A DNA stretch of 64,000 nucleotides from CAZMXS01 sp964570325 (GTDB taxonomy: Bacteria > Verrucomicrobiota > Kiritimatiellia > CAIQIC01 > CAZMXS01): NCBI GenBank assembly GCA_964570325.1, contig CAZMXS010000016.1, positions 1 through 64,000 on the forward strand, read 5' to 3'. The position numbers and the translations under genes were made by a program. The notes beneath the pieces were generated by a model. That model made no database searches and was not told where the DNA came from. It worked only from the letters and a program-made list of their open reading frames with translations. Below are positions 39,995-48,383 of this stretch, piece by piece (position 1 is the first letter of the stretch; the number at the start of each line of letters is the position of its first letter).

Positions 39995-42919
39995 TCAGCC
40001 CGCCGCCGGATGCACCAAGTAGCACGGGCTCCACTCGCCGCTCGGCGCCGGTTCTTCAGCCGGATGCGCGTGAGCCGACAATTCGTAAACCGCGAAGCCG
40101 TGTGGATAGGCCCGCCGCAGACACAACAGGCGGATGAAGCGGGCGGGCTTGGGCTGATGGAAGGTAATGACCTTGCGACCGGGCCGTCCGTAATGCTCGA
40201 TGAATACCGGTTTCCATTCCCGGCCGTCCAGGCTGAATTGAAGTTCGTACTCCTTGGCGAAAGCCCATTCCCACCCGATGAACACTTCCTGGATCGGCGC
40301 CACCTGGCCCAAATCCGCCATCAGCCACTGGTCATCCGCGCCCGCGCTAAACCAACGCGTGCCGCGCACGCCGTCAATGGCCTTGTCCGGTCCGTTGACC
40401 GGGCTGTTGGATGTCGAAGCCGTAACCGTTGCGCGATAGGCCAGATTCGCCGGGGTATAAACCGATTTCACATGCCGCATGTCGTTGGCGGTAAAGCCGG
40501 CCAGGCCCTCAATGTCTTTCACGCGGACCGCGGTCTGCCGCCCCTCCGCGGAAACATGCGTGATCCTCGCCACCTTGGCCGCCGCCAGCGGCAGCGTCAC
40601 CACCGTATGGCCGTGCTCGTTCTGCACGTTGGCAACCGACACTTCGCAGAGGCCGTCGTCGCGCCGGCAGAAAAGCAGGTCGCAGGGGTCCGCCGCGCGC
40701 AGGACGAGGCTGCCGTATTGCAACGCCGGCGCGACGGCGCTCTTGTCAATATCGTTCACCCCTTTGATGAAAGCGGCGTGAATGCGGTTCCGCTCAAAGC
40801 CCACTAACGCGCCGCTGGCCGCGGGCAATTGGACCTGAAAGGAGTTTGGCCGGCGCGCCGGCGGCGCATGGAGGCGCACGGTATAATTCGCGGCGTCGGT
40901 CCGGCGCGTCAGCACGTAATAATAACACCGCTGCCGCGCATCGCACCGGTACTCCGCCACTTCGATCAACGGATCGTCCGGTTCCGGCACGGCCGGCGCG
41001 AGGCCGCCGACGCCGGCCTGTTCACGGGCGATAGCCTCGACCAGGCCCGCGGCCCGCGCGGCATTTTCCGGCTGCCAGGGATTGCCGGCCAGGAAAACCG
41101 CTTTGCCCTTGCCGCGCGTCGCGATCATGGCGGAACGCAACCATTCGTCCGGGTTTGCCGGCGCGGTTTGTGGTTCTCCGCTCGCGGGTGGGACGGCGGC
41201 AAACAACGCGTCGCGCAAGATCGTGCAGGGTTGCAACTTATCATCCCGATCCGGCACGCGCGTGGTCAGCGTCAACACACCGCCGCCCTCCACGTACGCG
41301 ACCAGTTTTTGCTGCGTGGCGGCATCCATCCATTCGCCGCCGCCCATGAACAAGGCGGGAAAGTTCAGCAGGTCCGCCACGGGCTCCTCCGCCGGATAGC
41401 AGACGCCGGAAACGGTGCGATTGCGTTCGCACAAGGCCATGAAGGTGTCCCAGCCGGGCGAGGCGGCATGCGGCCGCAGCGCAAAGCCGGACTGGCGCCA
41501 GCCTTCCTCCGGGATGGCCCAGCTTGCCGCGCGGGCCCATGGTGTATAAAGCGCCCAGCCTACCCCGGGCTGCGGCGGCTGCGCGACCAGATCGGCGCCG
41601 ATCTGGCGCACCAGCGCGCCCAACTGCCGGCAAGTCCAGAACGAATCGCGGAAAGCGCCGTCGTGCGCGATCGGGTGGTTGCCCATGTACATCCCGCCGG
41701 GATCACCCGCCAGCTCGCTGGTCCAGCAGTCGCAGGAAACGCCGAGATAAATGTTCAGCCCGGTTGCGCCCCAGAGCATATAGGCCAGCGTCTGGAAAAA
41801 TGACGGCTGCACATACCAATAATGAGGCGGGTCGTAGGATTCAAAGCCCCAGTTTTCCTCCATGTTGATCCCGCGGGCCATCTTGCCGACGATCTTGTAT
41901 TTCTGCCACGCGTCGGGATTGCGGGCGACCACGCCGCACCAGTTGGTGTAGCCATAGTGAATATCCGGCGCCAGATAGGGCGGACAGAATCGGCCGGCCT
42001 GGCTTTCCACCCACGCGCCGCGCGCCTCGGCCGGCGGATTGATGTTCATGACCACCGGCAACGTCGCGCCGGCCTCGCGCAAATAGCCGATATAGGTAGT
42101 GGCAATCAGGCGGTGGAACCACCCACAAAACTCGGCCCAATCCAGCCATGGGAGAACGTCGGCCGGCTGGCGCTGGGGCGACCAGGCCGGCGGTGGCGCC
42201 ACTTCCGCGAAGGTCTTGAACCGCGCGCCGCGCGCCCGGTTGTATTCGGCCAGCGACCCGTATTTGACTTCCAGAAAACGGCGATAGTGCGCGACCGCGC
42301 TGGCCTCGAAATTGATCATCTCCGGCGGCGCCGCGCCGCGGGAGTAAACGCCCTCGTTCAGCACCTGCAGGGCGATGATCGGCCCGCGCGGATATTCGTG
42401 CGGGACAATCACTTCGCGGGCGCAGGCCCGCAGCCAATCGCGGACATACAGCAGGAATTCCGGATCCATTGGAGCCGGCGGATTATCGCAATAGGGGGCA
42501 TGAACCGGCCGGCCGGCGATGTCGCGCCGGCGCTCGATCAACGGGTTCATTTCCGGCATGACGTAGTCGGGCAGCGAGCCAAAACGGGTCTCGCCATGAA
42601 TGTAGGGGCCGGGTTTGACGATGCAAAGCAACCCCTTCTCACGCACCAACCGAATAAACTCCAGCACATCCGTGCGGTCGTTGAACGAGCCGTCAAAGTC
42701 ATATTCGCCCCCCGCCTTGAGCGGATCGCGCGGGGCATGATGGCGCCAGGAAAGGTAGAACGTCACCACCCCGACATCCATTTTCTTCAAGTTGTCGAGT
42801 TGGCGCGACCAGTCGGCCCGTTCATCGCGGTAATAAGGATAGTCGGCTGACCAGACAAAGGTCGGGCGGCCGTCAAGGTGCAGGACGCCTTTTTCGATAA
42901 AGACGGGTGAATTTGACAT
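39995..42919 (-). CDS. GH35-like beta-galactosidase with C-terminal F5/8-type carbohydrate-binding domain
   Basis: 974 aa with no signal peptide. The TIM barrel opens with FIEKGVLHLDGRPTFVWSADYPYYR, includes VVTFYLSWRHHAP, CIVKPGPYIHGE and the acid/base motif QVLNEG near residue 185, all typical of GH35 and related GH42-like clan A enzymes. A glutamine-amidotransferase-like middle (near 480-560) matches the GH42/GH35 layout. Residues about 800-940 are a discoidin/CBM32-type domain (STSNSPVNGPDKAIDGVRGTRW). Likely removes galactose from oligosaccharides in the cytoplasm. It converges with hisF. Confidence 0.82.
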   Translation of the reverse strand: MSNSPVFIEKGVLHLDGRPTFVWSADYPYYRDERADWSRQLDNLKKMDVGVVTFYLSWRHHAPRDPLKAGGEYDFDGSFNDRTDVLEFIRLVREKGLLCIVKPGPYIHGETRFGSLPDYVMPEMNPLIERRRDIAGRPVHAPYCDNPPAPMDPEFLLYVRDWLRACAREVIVPHEYPRGPIIALQVLNEGVYSRGAAPPEMINFEASAVAHYRRFLEVKYGSLAEYNRARGARFKTFAEVAPPPAWSPQRQPADVLPWLDWAEFCGWFHRLIATTYIGYLREAGATLPVVMNINPPAEARGAWVESQAGRFCPPYLAPDIHYGYTNWCGVVARNPDAWQKYKIVGKMARGINMEENWGFESYDPPHYWYVQPSFFQTLAYMLWGATGLNIYLGVSCDCWTSELAGDPGGMYMGNHPIAHDGAFRDSFWTCRQLGALVRQIGADLVAQPPQPGVGWALYTPWARAASWAIPEEGWRQSGFALRPHAASPGWDTFMALCERNRTVSGVCYPAEEPVADLLNFPALFMGGGEWMDAATQQKLVAYVEGGGVLTLTTRVPDRDDKLQPCTILRDALFAAVPPASGEPQTAPANPDEWLRSAMIATRGKGKAVFLAGNPWQPENAARAAGLVEAIAREQAGVGGLAPAVPEPDDPLIEVAEYRCDARQRCYYYVLTRRTDAANYTVRLHAPPARRPNSFQVQLPAASGALVGFERNRIHAAFIKGVNDIDKSAVAPALQYGSLVLRAADPCDLLFCRRDDGLCEVSVANVQNEHGHTVVTLPLAAAKVARITHVSAEGRQTAVRVKDIEGLAGFTANDMRHVKSVYTPANLAYRATVTASTSNSPVNGPDKAIDGVRGTRWFSAGADDQWLMADLGQVAPIQEVFIGWEWAFAKEYELQFSLDGREWKPVFIEHYGRPGRKVITFHQPKPARFIRLLCLRRAYPHGFAVYELSAHAHPAEEPAPSGEWSPCYLVHPAAG

Positions 42920-42924
42920 ACGGC

Positions 42925-42970
42925 AAGGATTCAGGGCTCAGCGTTCAATGTTTGGGGTTCACGTTCGTGA
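42925..42970. repeat. Degenerate GGTTCA/GTTCA-type short repeats
   Basis: Between the GH35 start and ssb end the sequence runs through loosely repeated units (TTCAGGG, CTCAGCG, TTCAATG, TTCACG, TTCGTG). It resembles the array at 43503-43552. Confidence 0.4.
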
Positions 42971-43018
42971 AGCCTCGATATTTAGGAATACTCATCCGGC
43001 GCGACAAGCACCGTCGGA

Positions 43019-43447
43019 CTACAAACTATCTCCGGGCGCGTCCGCTGCCCCAAAATCATCTTCCCCAGAACCGGCTGTTGTTGTTGCGGTTGGCGGGGGC
43101 TTGCGCCCCGCCGGTTCGCCCAGGAAGATGACCCGCTGGGCGCGGACCTTGAGCTTGCTCCGTTTTTCGCCATCCTTGCTGTCCCATTGTTCAAATTGAA
43201 GTCGGCCCTCAACCAGCACCGGCGATCCTTTGCGCAGGTATTGTTCGCACAATTCGGCCGTGCGCGCCCAGGCGGCGACATCAATAAAATGCGTGTTCTC
43301 TTTCATGTCGCCGGTCTTGTCCTTGTACTGTTCCGAGACGGCGACGCCCAGATCGGCAACTTTGGTGCCGGAGGGCAGGGTGCGCACCTGCGGATCCCGA
43401 GTCAGGTTGCCGCCGATGATGACGAAGTTGACCGATATGGATGACAT
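43019..43447 (-). CDS. ssb: Single-stranded DNA-binding protein
   Basis: 142 aa from ATG 43447. The OB fold shows VNFVIIGGNLTRDPQVRTLPSGTKVADLGVAV, the THFIDVAAW strand, and the KGSPVLVEGRLQFEQW turn. The tail is short and ends in a weak acidic tip (GEDDFGAADAPGDSL) rather than DDDIPF, so partner binding may differ. It stands alone, not next to rpsF/rpsR. Confidence 0.92.
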   Translation of the reverse strand: MSSISVNFVIIGGNLTRDPQVRTLPSGTKVADLGVAVSEQYKDKTGDMKENTHFIDVAAWARTAELCEQYLRKGSPVLVEGRLQFEQWDSKDGEKRSKLKVRAQRVIFLGEPAGRKPPPTATTTAGSGEDDFGAADAPGDSL

Positions 43448-43502
43448 GGCTTTTGGCTCTCCCGTGGTTCGTAATTTCGGCCGGATAATGTGTGTTCGGG
43501 GG

Positions 43503-43552
43503 CGAAAGTTCAAGGTTCAAAGTTCAAGGATCAAGGTATGAAGTTTCAGGCG
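43503..43552. repeat. Heptamer-like AGTTCAA repeat array upstream of ssb
   Basis: The plus strand has successive units AGTTCAA, GGTTCAA, AGTTCAA, GGATCAA, GGTATGA and AGTTTCA. Period is 7-9 nt. It lies within the 167-nt gap between ssb and the C25 peptidase gene and lacks any open frame of note. Confidence 0.65.
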
Positions 43553-43614
43553 CGAAGCAGGGCTGGGGAAAGCGGCTGCGAGGTCCGTGCTCCGGGTGGC
43601 GGGGCGCGGTCTGA

Positions 43615-45816
43615 TTATGGCGGCGGATCAATGAAGTTCACGCCGTCCTGGCTGACCCAGATCGTGTAATAGCGCGGCTGGCCGGGTGTCAGGGCGGAGT
43701 GCTGATAAACCGTATTGGTGCCCGTATAGAGGAGGGTGCCGTCGGTCAGGTTGGTCGGGTAACGGTCTGTGCGGCTCCGGACCATCACGGTCTGGTTGGA
43801 GATGCCGCAGGTGTGCGGATTGGGCCAGCGCAAGTAAACGCTGTTGGTCAATCCCATCGCGTTGAACCAGAAAGGATCGTCGCCCAGCACAATGTCCGGC
43901 TTCATCAGCGGCACCAGCGGATCGCCCTGCAGGTTCATCCCGAACTGCACCCAGCGATCGGCTCCGTTATAGGTGCAATAAGCGGCGCGGGCCAGTTTGT
44001 GCTCGGCGAAGGCGCGGCCCACGCTGGGCCGATCCAGCACATAAACCTGGCGGTAATACTCATAGGCGTAATCCATTGACGGGCCGCCGCGCCAACTGCC
44101 CGGCGAGCCCCAACCATAGCGGCTGCAGCCCATGTAGACCAGCGCGCCGCCGCTCCCATTGCGGAGAAAGGCTTCGCTCAGGCTGGGGTCGGCGGCATCG
44201 AACCCGCCGGTCAGGCAGGCCATGGTGTAAACCAGCGCGGTGCGATTGGTCAGGGCGGCCGCGGACGATGTGCCGAAGCTGCCGCTCTCCAGACCCCAAC
44301 TGGTATAGCTGCCGTGGGTGCCGAAATAAACATTGTTCCAGCCCTGGTTGAACCGGGCGGAAACATTGGCCGAACTTTGCAGATAGTCGCCTGGCGTCGC
44401 GGAATCCCAGGATGTCAGGGAATCGAAGAAATAAGACATCGCAACATCCGTGAAATTGCTTCTGATACCGTCCCGGACCATCCGCCGCATCCAAATCTCA
44501 TCGTCGGACACCGGGTCATGCTGCTGGAACTCGGAATGGCCGTCCACGCAGGCATCTGATGGTCGGCCGGCGCCGGAGTAGGAATCCCATAACATATCGC
44601 CAAGCATGATGAAGCGTTTGGCGAAACCCAGCGGGGGATTATTGAGTTCGAAGTCTTTCAGCTTGTTGATATAGGCATCGGCTTGAGCGGCGGTCCGGAT
44701 GGGAAGCCGGGCGACAATGACATCAAACCCAAGATCGCCTTCGTCCGCTACCCCGCCGGAGTAATTGGCCTCGCCGTAGACGCCGTTGGCGTTCTCGTCC
44801 CAAGAACTGTCAAGGCCGCCATAATAAAGGTCGGTCGGCATGTCGCTGCAGGTATAACTGCCGCAACTGACATAGCAATCGCGATCCGGTACAATGGTGT
44901 TGTCGCCGCCCAGAATGACATAGGTTGCGCCATGGTTGCGGACAAAATCCACGACGCAATTGCGAATCCGGGTTTGCTGATCCGATCCGCCGTCGGGCCG
45001 GGTGCCGTCATAAGTGGCGTCAATGGTTTCCGTGGTAATGATGCGGGTGCTCAGGGCATTGACCGATGCCCGGTGGCTGGCTAACGCTTGAAAGGAATTG
45101 GAGAGTGCGGTCGAGGTGATGATGAGGTAATCCACCGCGGCGGCCGGCACATCGGATCGGCTGGCGGCGGGCCGGTGCGCGTCAGCCCATCCCGGTTGGC
45201 CAGGATTGATGACCAGGTTAAGCACGGCATCGGCAAAAAGGTCCGCTGGTCCGCCGGCCCGGTCGCTGTAATAGGCCGCCGCCCGGGCGGCCGCTTTATA
45301 GCGGATGGTCAAGGTCAGGCGGGTGGCGAGGAACAGCTCGCGGGTGACCGGATTATAGCGAACCGGGTTTAGTCGGACGGAAACGAATTGATAGCCGCGC
45401 ACCCGGTGCGTCTCGCCCGCCACCGCCAAGGATGCGGGAAACAAGGCGTTCCGGGAATAATAAACGGGGTTGGGGCCAGTCGGCGCCATTGCCGGCTGAC
45501 TCAAGGGTTGGGGTGGTTGCACCGGCATCACCATAATGCCGGAACCGACCAGCGTCTCGTCTGCCGTGGCCACCACATCAACCACACCGGCTCCGGCCGG
45601 CAGCAACACATTCACCACGCGCATCGGCAGCCAGGGAGAACCCGGAGCATCCTCTGGTAAGTTTCCATCCCGCAATGAGATGCGCGAATAGCCGGCGGCT
45701 TTTTCAAAGGCAATATCCGCGGGGGAATAGTCGAAATTAAAAGTTAGTTCATCAGCTAAAGCAATAACGACGAGCAGGCGACATAAAACCACCAACATGA
45801 CGGCCAGCTTTTTCAT
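43615..45816 (-). CDS. Secreted C25 (gingipain-like) cysteine peptidase
   Basis: 733 aa. Signal peptide (LAVMLVVLCRLLVVIALA), an N-terminal propeptide-like region, then the C25 caspase-like fold: DYLIITSTAL, VILGGDNTIVPDRDCY, and the catalytic pair H in YFGTHGSY (near 500) and C in TMACLTGGF (near 530). A C-terminal Ig-like strand (VYLRWPNPHTC to IWVSQDGVNFIDPP) ends the protein. It lacks a T9SS or PEP-CTERM sorting signal. Gingipain-type peptidases act outside the cell, cleaving after Arg or Lys in the best-known members. Confidence 0.82.
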   Translation of the reverse strand: MKKLAVMLVVLCRLLVVIALADELTFNFDYSPADIAFEKAAGYSRISLRDGNLPEDAPGSPWLPMRVVNVLLPAGAGVVDVVATADETLVGSGIMVMPVQPPQPLSQPAMAPTGPNPVYYSRNALFPASLAVAGETHRVRGYQFVSVRLNPVRYNPVTRELFLATRLTLTIRYKAAARAAAYYSDRAGGPADLFADAVLNLVINPGQPGWADAHRPAASRSDVPAAAVDYLIITSTALSNSFQALASHRASVNALSTRIITTETIDATYDGTRPDGGSDQQTRIRNCVVDFVRNHGATYVILGGDNTIVPDRDCYVSCGSYTCSDMPTDLYYGGLDSSWDENANGVYGEANYSGGVADEGDLGFDVIVARLPIRTAAQADAYINKLKDFELNNPPLGFAKRFIMLGDMLWDSYSGAGRPSDACVDGHSEFQQHDPVSDDEIWMRRMVRDGIRSNFTDVAMSYFFDSLTSWDSATPGDYLQSSANVSARFNQGWNNVYFGTHGSYTSWGLESGSFGTSSAAALTNRTALVYTMACLTGGFDAADPSLSEAFLRNGSGGALVYMGCSRYGWGSPGSWRGGPSMDYAYEYYRQVYVLDRPSVGRAFAEHKLARAAYCTYNGADRWVQFGMNLQGDPLVPLMKPDIVLGDDPFWFNAMGLTNSVYLRWPNPHTCGISNQTVMVRSRTDRYPTNLTDGTLLYTGTNTVYQHSALTPGQPRYYTIWVSQDGVNFIDPPP

Positions 45817-46119
45817 AGTTGATACGTCAGTTCTTCAGTTTGCCGCTGTTACTCGTCTATCTCTATGTATCTGCAATAAATACATAACCATTAAGTGGCA
45901 TTCTGTTTACAGCCGCCGAAAGTTCATATTTTCTCAATCAAGAGAATCGGCGCGTTGGAACGGTTGATGGCGGCTTGGGTCTGAGGGGAGCAGGCGTTTT
46001 GTAAAGGCGGATCCGGTTACGGGCCTGTTCTGTGGGNNNNNNNNNNCAGGGGTGCTGGATCGGCGGAGCCGGTCCCGGCCCTGCGCGCCGGGGGGGGGGG
46101 GATGGAGTTTCAGCCTGGC
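45817..46119. other. Intergenic region with assembly gap (Ns at 46037-46046)
   Basis: Upstream of the C25 gene the minus strand is AT-rich but I see no clear promoter or ribosome site. Ten Ns at 46037-46046 show a scaffold join of unknown size, so a gene or repeat could be missing here. A run of about eleven Gs follows at 46091-46101, a likely sequencing or assembly problem. Confidence 0.7.
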
Positions 46120-46854
46120 TCAAATGTTCAGCAGGCGCAGAACGGCTGCGGTATCTGCCAGATTGGGCAGGACGTGGTCCGCGCCGGCCGCGCGCAGGGT
46201 GGCGGAGTCGTACTTGCCGGTCGCAACGGCGATCGCCACCGCGCCGATACTGCGGGCGGCGGCGATGTCGTAAGGCGTGTCGCCGATCAGGAACAGGGAG
46301 CGAATCGAGTCGGCGGAACCCAGATGCCGCTGCACTTTTTCCAGCGCATGTTGCGCGATCCGATTGCGGTCGGCGTATTCGTCGCCGAACGCCCCGAGCA
46401 CAAAATGATTGTGCAGGTCGAACTGCCGGAGTTTGACCCGGGCGCAAGCCGCTATATTGCCGGTAACCAAGCCCAACAGAACCTGCTCCCTGGCGGACAG
46501 GATTTCGAGCAGTTCGCGGACCCCGGGATAAATGATCAGATCGGCTTCCCGCGCCGTTTGCTCCAGCTCCAGCGGAACCTGCGCGAAGAAACGCCGCACT
46601 TGGTCATCCTTCAGCGTTGTTTGATGATGCGCCGCAACCTGCTGGAGCACATTCAGGTCCGTGTTGCCGGCGAAATTGACATAGGCGATCTCATCGCGCC
46701 AGCCGAATACGCTTTCCAGCGCGCAGACAAAAGATTTGCGGCCTGCTCCGCGCATGTCGAGGAGCGTGCCGTCAATATCGAACAAAACGACAGTGAAATC
46801 CTTCGTCTTCACTAATGGCTCTTCATGAATACCGGCTCTCTGTTTATCATACAA
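46120..46854 (-). CDS. HAD-family phosphatase (phosphoglycolate phosphatase-like)
   Basis: 244 aa. HAD motif I DIDGTLLD, motif II around VTGN, and motif IV GDTPYDIAAA are present, with a helical cap between. This arrangement fits subfamily IA phosphatases such as Gph. The start could be ATG 46854 or GTG 46812 (VKTKDFTVVLF). Substrate unknown. It ends close to the assembly gap, but its stop codon is visible. Confidence 0.85.
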   Translation of the reverse strand: MYDKQRAGIHEEPLVKTKDFTVVLFDIDGTLLDMRGAGRKSFVCALESVFGWRDEIAYVNFAGNTDLNVLQQVAAHHQTTLKDDQVRRFFAQVPLELEQTAREADLIIYPGVRELLEILSAREQVLLGLVTGNIAACARVKLRQFDLHNHFVLGAFGDEYADRNRIAQHALEKVQRHLGSADSIRSLFLIGDTPYDIAAARSIGAVAIAVATGKYDSATLRAAGADHVLPNLADTAAVLRLLNI

Positions 46855-47061
46855 CCGGCGGGAGTGCCTTCAGGAAAAAACAGACAGGGTCTTATTCGGC
46901 GCGCATTTTTTGTTGCGCGGGACGGGAGCCCAGCGTTCCGGACGGTGGTGGTTTTATGTGGTTGCACGAAAGCGGCCGATTGGTCCCGTCGTTGATTCGC
47001 TGGGGCAGGGGCTTGATCGGAGTTGTGCTGAAACGTCTGGTGGCCGATCGTGTTCCAGCAG

Positions 47062-47526
47062 TCAGACAAGACCGAGCCCCGGCCCGTCGGCGTCAATATG
47101 ATGCAGCCGGCAGCCCAATGCCGCTGCCAGATATTCGCCCAACAGCCGCCGGTGGCAATGGTCGGCTGTCTTTTCGGCGCATAGCAGGCAGGGGCGCTCA
47201 AGGGTCCGGGTAATCACGCGCCAGATCTTAAGCATCTCGCGCTGCTGGATCAGCTCACGGTAGGCCTGCTCGAATGCCGGCCAGTCGTGGCTTGATCTGT
47301 ATGGATCCAGCAGTTCGCCGGTTGGCGCAAAGCGCGTGTCGTGGCGGTAAGCAATCCCATTTGCCGCGACCAGCGCCTGGATGTGCTTTCCGGATGCGAA
47401 CCGGTAATATCGCCCCTCATTTCGTAGTCGGATATCAATCACGGCGTCGGCGCCATGTTGTTTAAGCAGGGCGATGAACGGCTCGTCTTGCATGCCCTGA
47501 GTGCCAATGGTGAAGATGGTGATCAT
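47062..47526 (-). CDS. DUF488 family protein
   Basis: 154 aa. It begins ITIFTIGTQGM, has DAVIDIRLRNEGRYYRFA, and the diagnostic CAEKTADHCHRRLLGEYL motif near 118-135. DUF488 proteins are widespread and uncharacterised; the CxE-K...CHR cluster suggests metal or thiol chemistry. It lies 207 nt upstream of the HAD gene with nothing recognisable between. Confidence 0.85.
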   Translation of the reverse strand: MITIFTIGTQGMQDEPFIALLKQHGADAVIDIRLRNEGRYYRFASGKHIQALVAANGIAYRHDTRFAPTGELLDPYRSSHDWPAFEQAYRELIQQREMLKIWRVITRTLERPCLLCAEKTADHCHRRLLGEYLAAALGCRLHHIDADGPGLGLV

Positions 47527-47631
47527 CTCACACAGACGATGTTCATTTTGTGGCTAAAAACGATGAGGACGGACCTTGCTTGGCGTGACGGAAAGATAAA
47601 CGAGGCAAAGCCTTATCTCTGCACATAAGAA

Positions 47632-47708
47632 TGGTGGGCGTAACAGGACTTGAACCTGTGACCCCTTCCATGTCAAGGAAGTGCTCTAGCCAACTGAGCT
47701 ATACGCCC
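47632..47708 (-). tRNA. tRNA-Val (GAC)
   Basis: The minus strand folds into a full cloverleaf: acceptor GGGCGTA pairing with TACGCCC, D arm GCTC...GAGC, anticodon stem CTTCC/GGAAG with loop TTGACAT (anticodon GAC), and T arm ACAGG TTCAAGT CCTGT. The 3' ACCA (discriminator plus CCA) is encoded in the DNA. It decodes GUC/GUU. Confidence 0.95.
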
Positions 47709-47720
47709 GAAACTGCGAGG

Positions 47721-47749
47721 AATATAGGGGCCGGATATATTCCTGTCAA
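47721..47749 (-). promoter_or_regulatory. Near-consensus promoter of tRNA-Val
   Basis: On the minus strand, a perfect TTGACA (47749-47744), 17 nt and TATATT (47726-47721, 5/6). Transcription would start near 47714, six bases before the mature tRNA end. This shows the organism uses ordinary sigma70 sequences. Confidence 0.88.
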
Positions 47750-47789
47750 CACTATGGCCGATCCGCGCAAGGGGCGCGCGGGCTTGTTG

Positions 47790-47808
47790 TCGGCTGGCTG
47801 CCAGCCGA
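47790..47808. other. Short hairpin upstream of DUF5684 gene
   Basis: TCGGCTGG (47790-47797) and CCAGCCGA (47801-47808) form an 8-bp stem with a CTG loop. No T-run follows on either strand. Role unknown; the surrounding 47750-47921 contains no other gene. Confidence 0.4.
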
Positions 47809-47921
47809 ACGGTTCTCTATAGATTGATTTCAGCGTTGAATTATATCCTTGTCGGTGGGGCGCCTGAACCGGACAATCACAACCGCAGTTGAGGGGTCAC
47901 TCACAACCCAGGAGGTGGCAG

Positions 47922-48311
47922 ATGGAAAACTCGGTGCAAATTGAAGTCAGTGGCGGCGCGGGCGGGGGAATGGCGGCGCTCATCGCTTTGGCGGTGGCGA
48001 TCCTGATGATTGTGGCGATGTGGAAAATCTTCGCCAAGGCCGGCCGGCCGGGGTGGGCCAGCCTGATTCCCTTCTATAACATATATGTGCTGCTCGAAAT
48101 CGCCGGCAAGCCGGGGTGGTGGCTGATCCTGATGTTCCTTCCGTTTGTAAACTTCGTCATCCATATTCTCATGCTGATTGGCCTGTCCAAGAGCTTCGGC
48201 CATGGCGGCGGATTCGCCGTTGGACTGATTTTCCTGCCGATTATCTTTATTCCGATCCTGGCCTTCGGTAGCTCGTCATATAGTGGCGGCCCAACGCCGC
48301 CCGCCATCTAA
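47922..48311 (+). CDS. DUF5684 small membrane protein
   Basis: 129 aa from ATG 47922, with GGAGG (47911-47915) 6 nt upstream. Membrane helices lie at about 17-37, 47-67 and 90-115. The signature AGRPGWASLIPFYNIYVLLEIAGKPGWW is typical of the DUF5684 family (sometimes annotated signal peptidase I-associated). Function unknown. It probably stands alone. Confidence 0.85.
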   Translation: MENSVQIEVSGGAGGGMAALIALAVAILMIVAMWKIFAKAGRPGWASLIPFYNIYVLLEIAGKPGWWLILMFLPFVNFVIHILMLIGLSKSFGHGGGFAVGLIFLPIIFIPILAFGSSSYSGGPTPPAI

Positions 48312-48383
48312 CCGGCACAATTACCCGATAGCAGGGTCGCATGAAATGGGGCATGCTGTCCCGCTCGCGGGGCAGCATGTCCG

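Noticed and set aside
46812..47201. Open minus-strand frame between HAD and DUF488 genes
   Set aside because: Overlaps DUF488 in another frame, no motif, odd composition.
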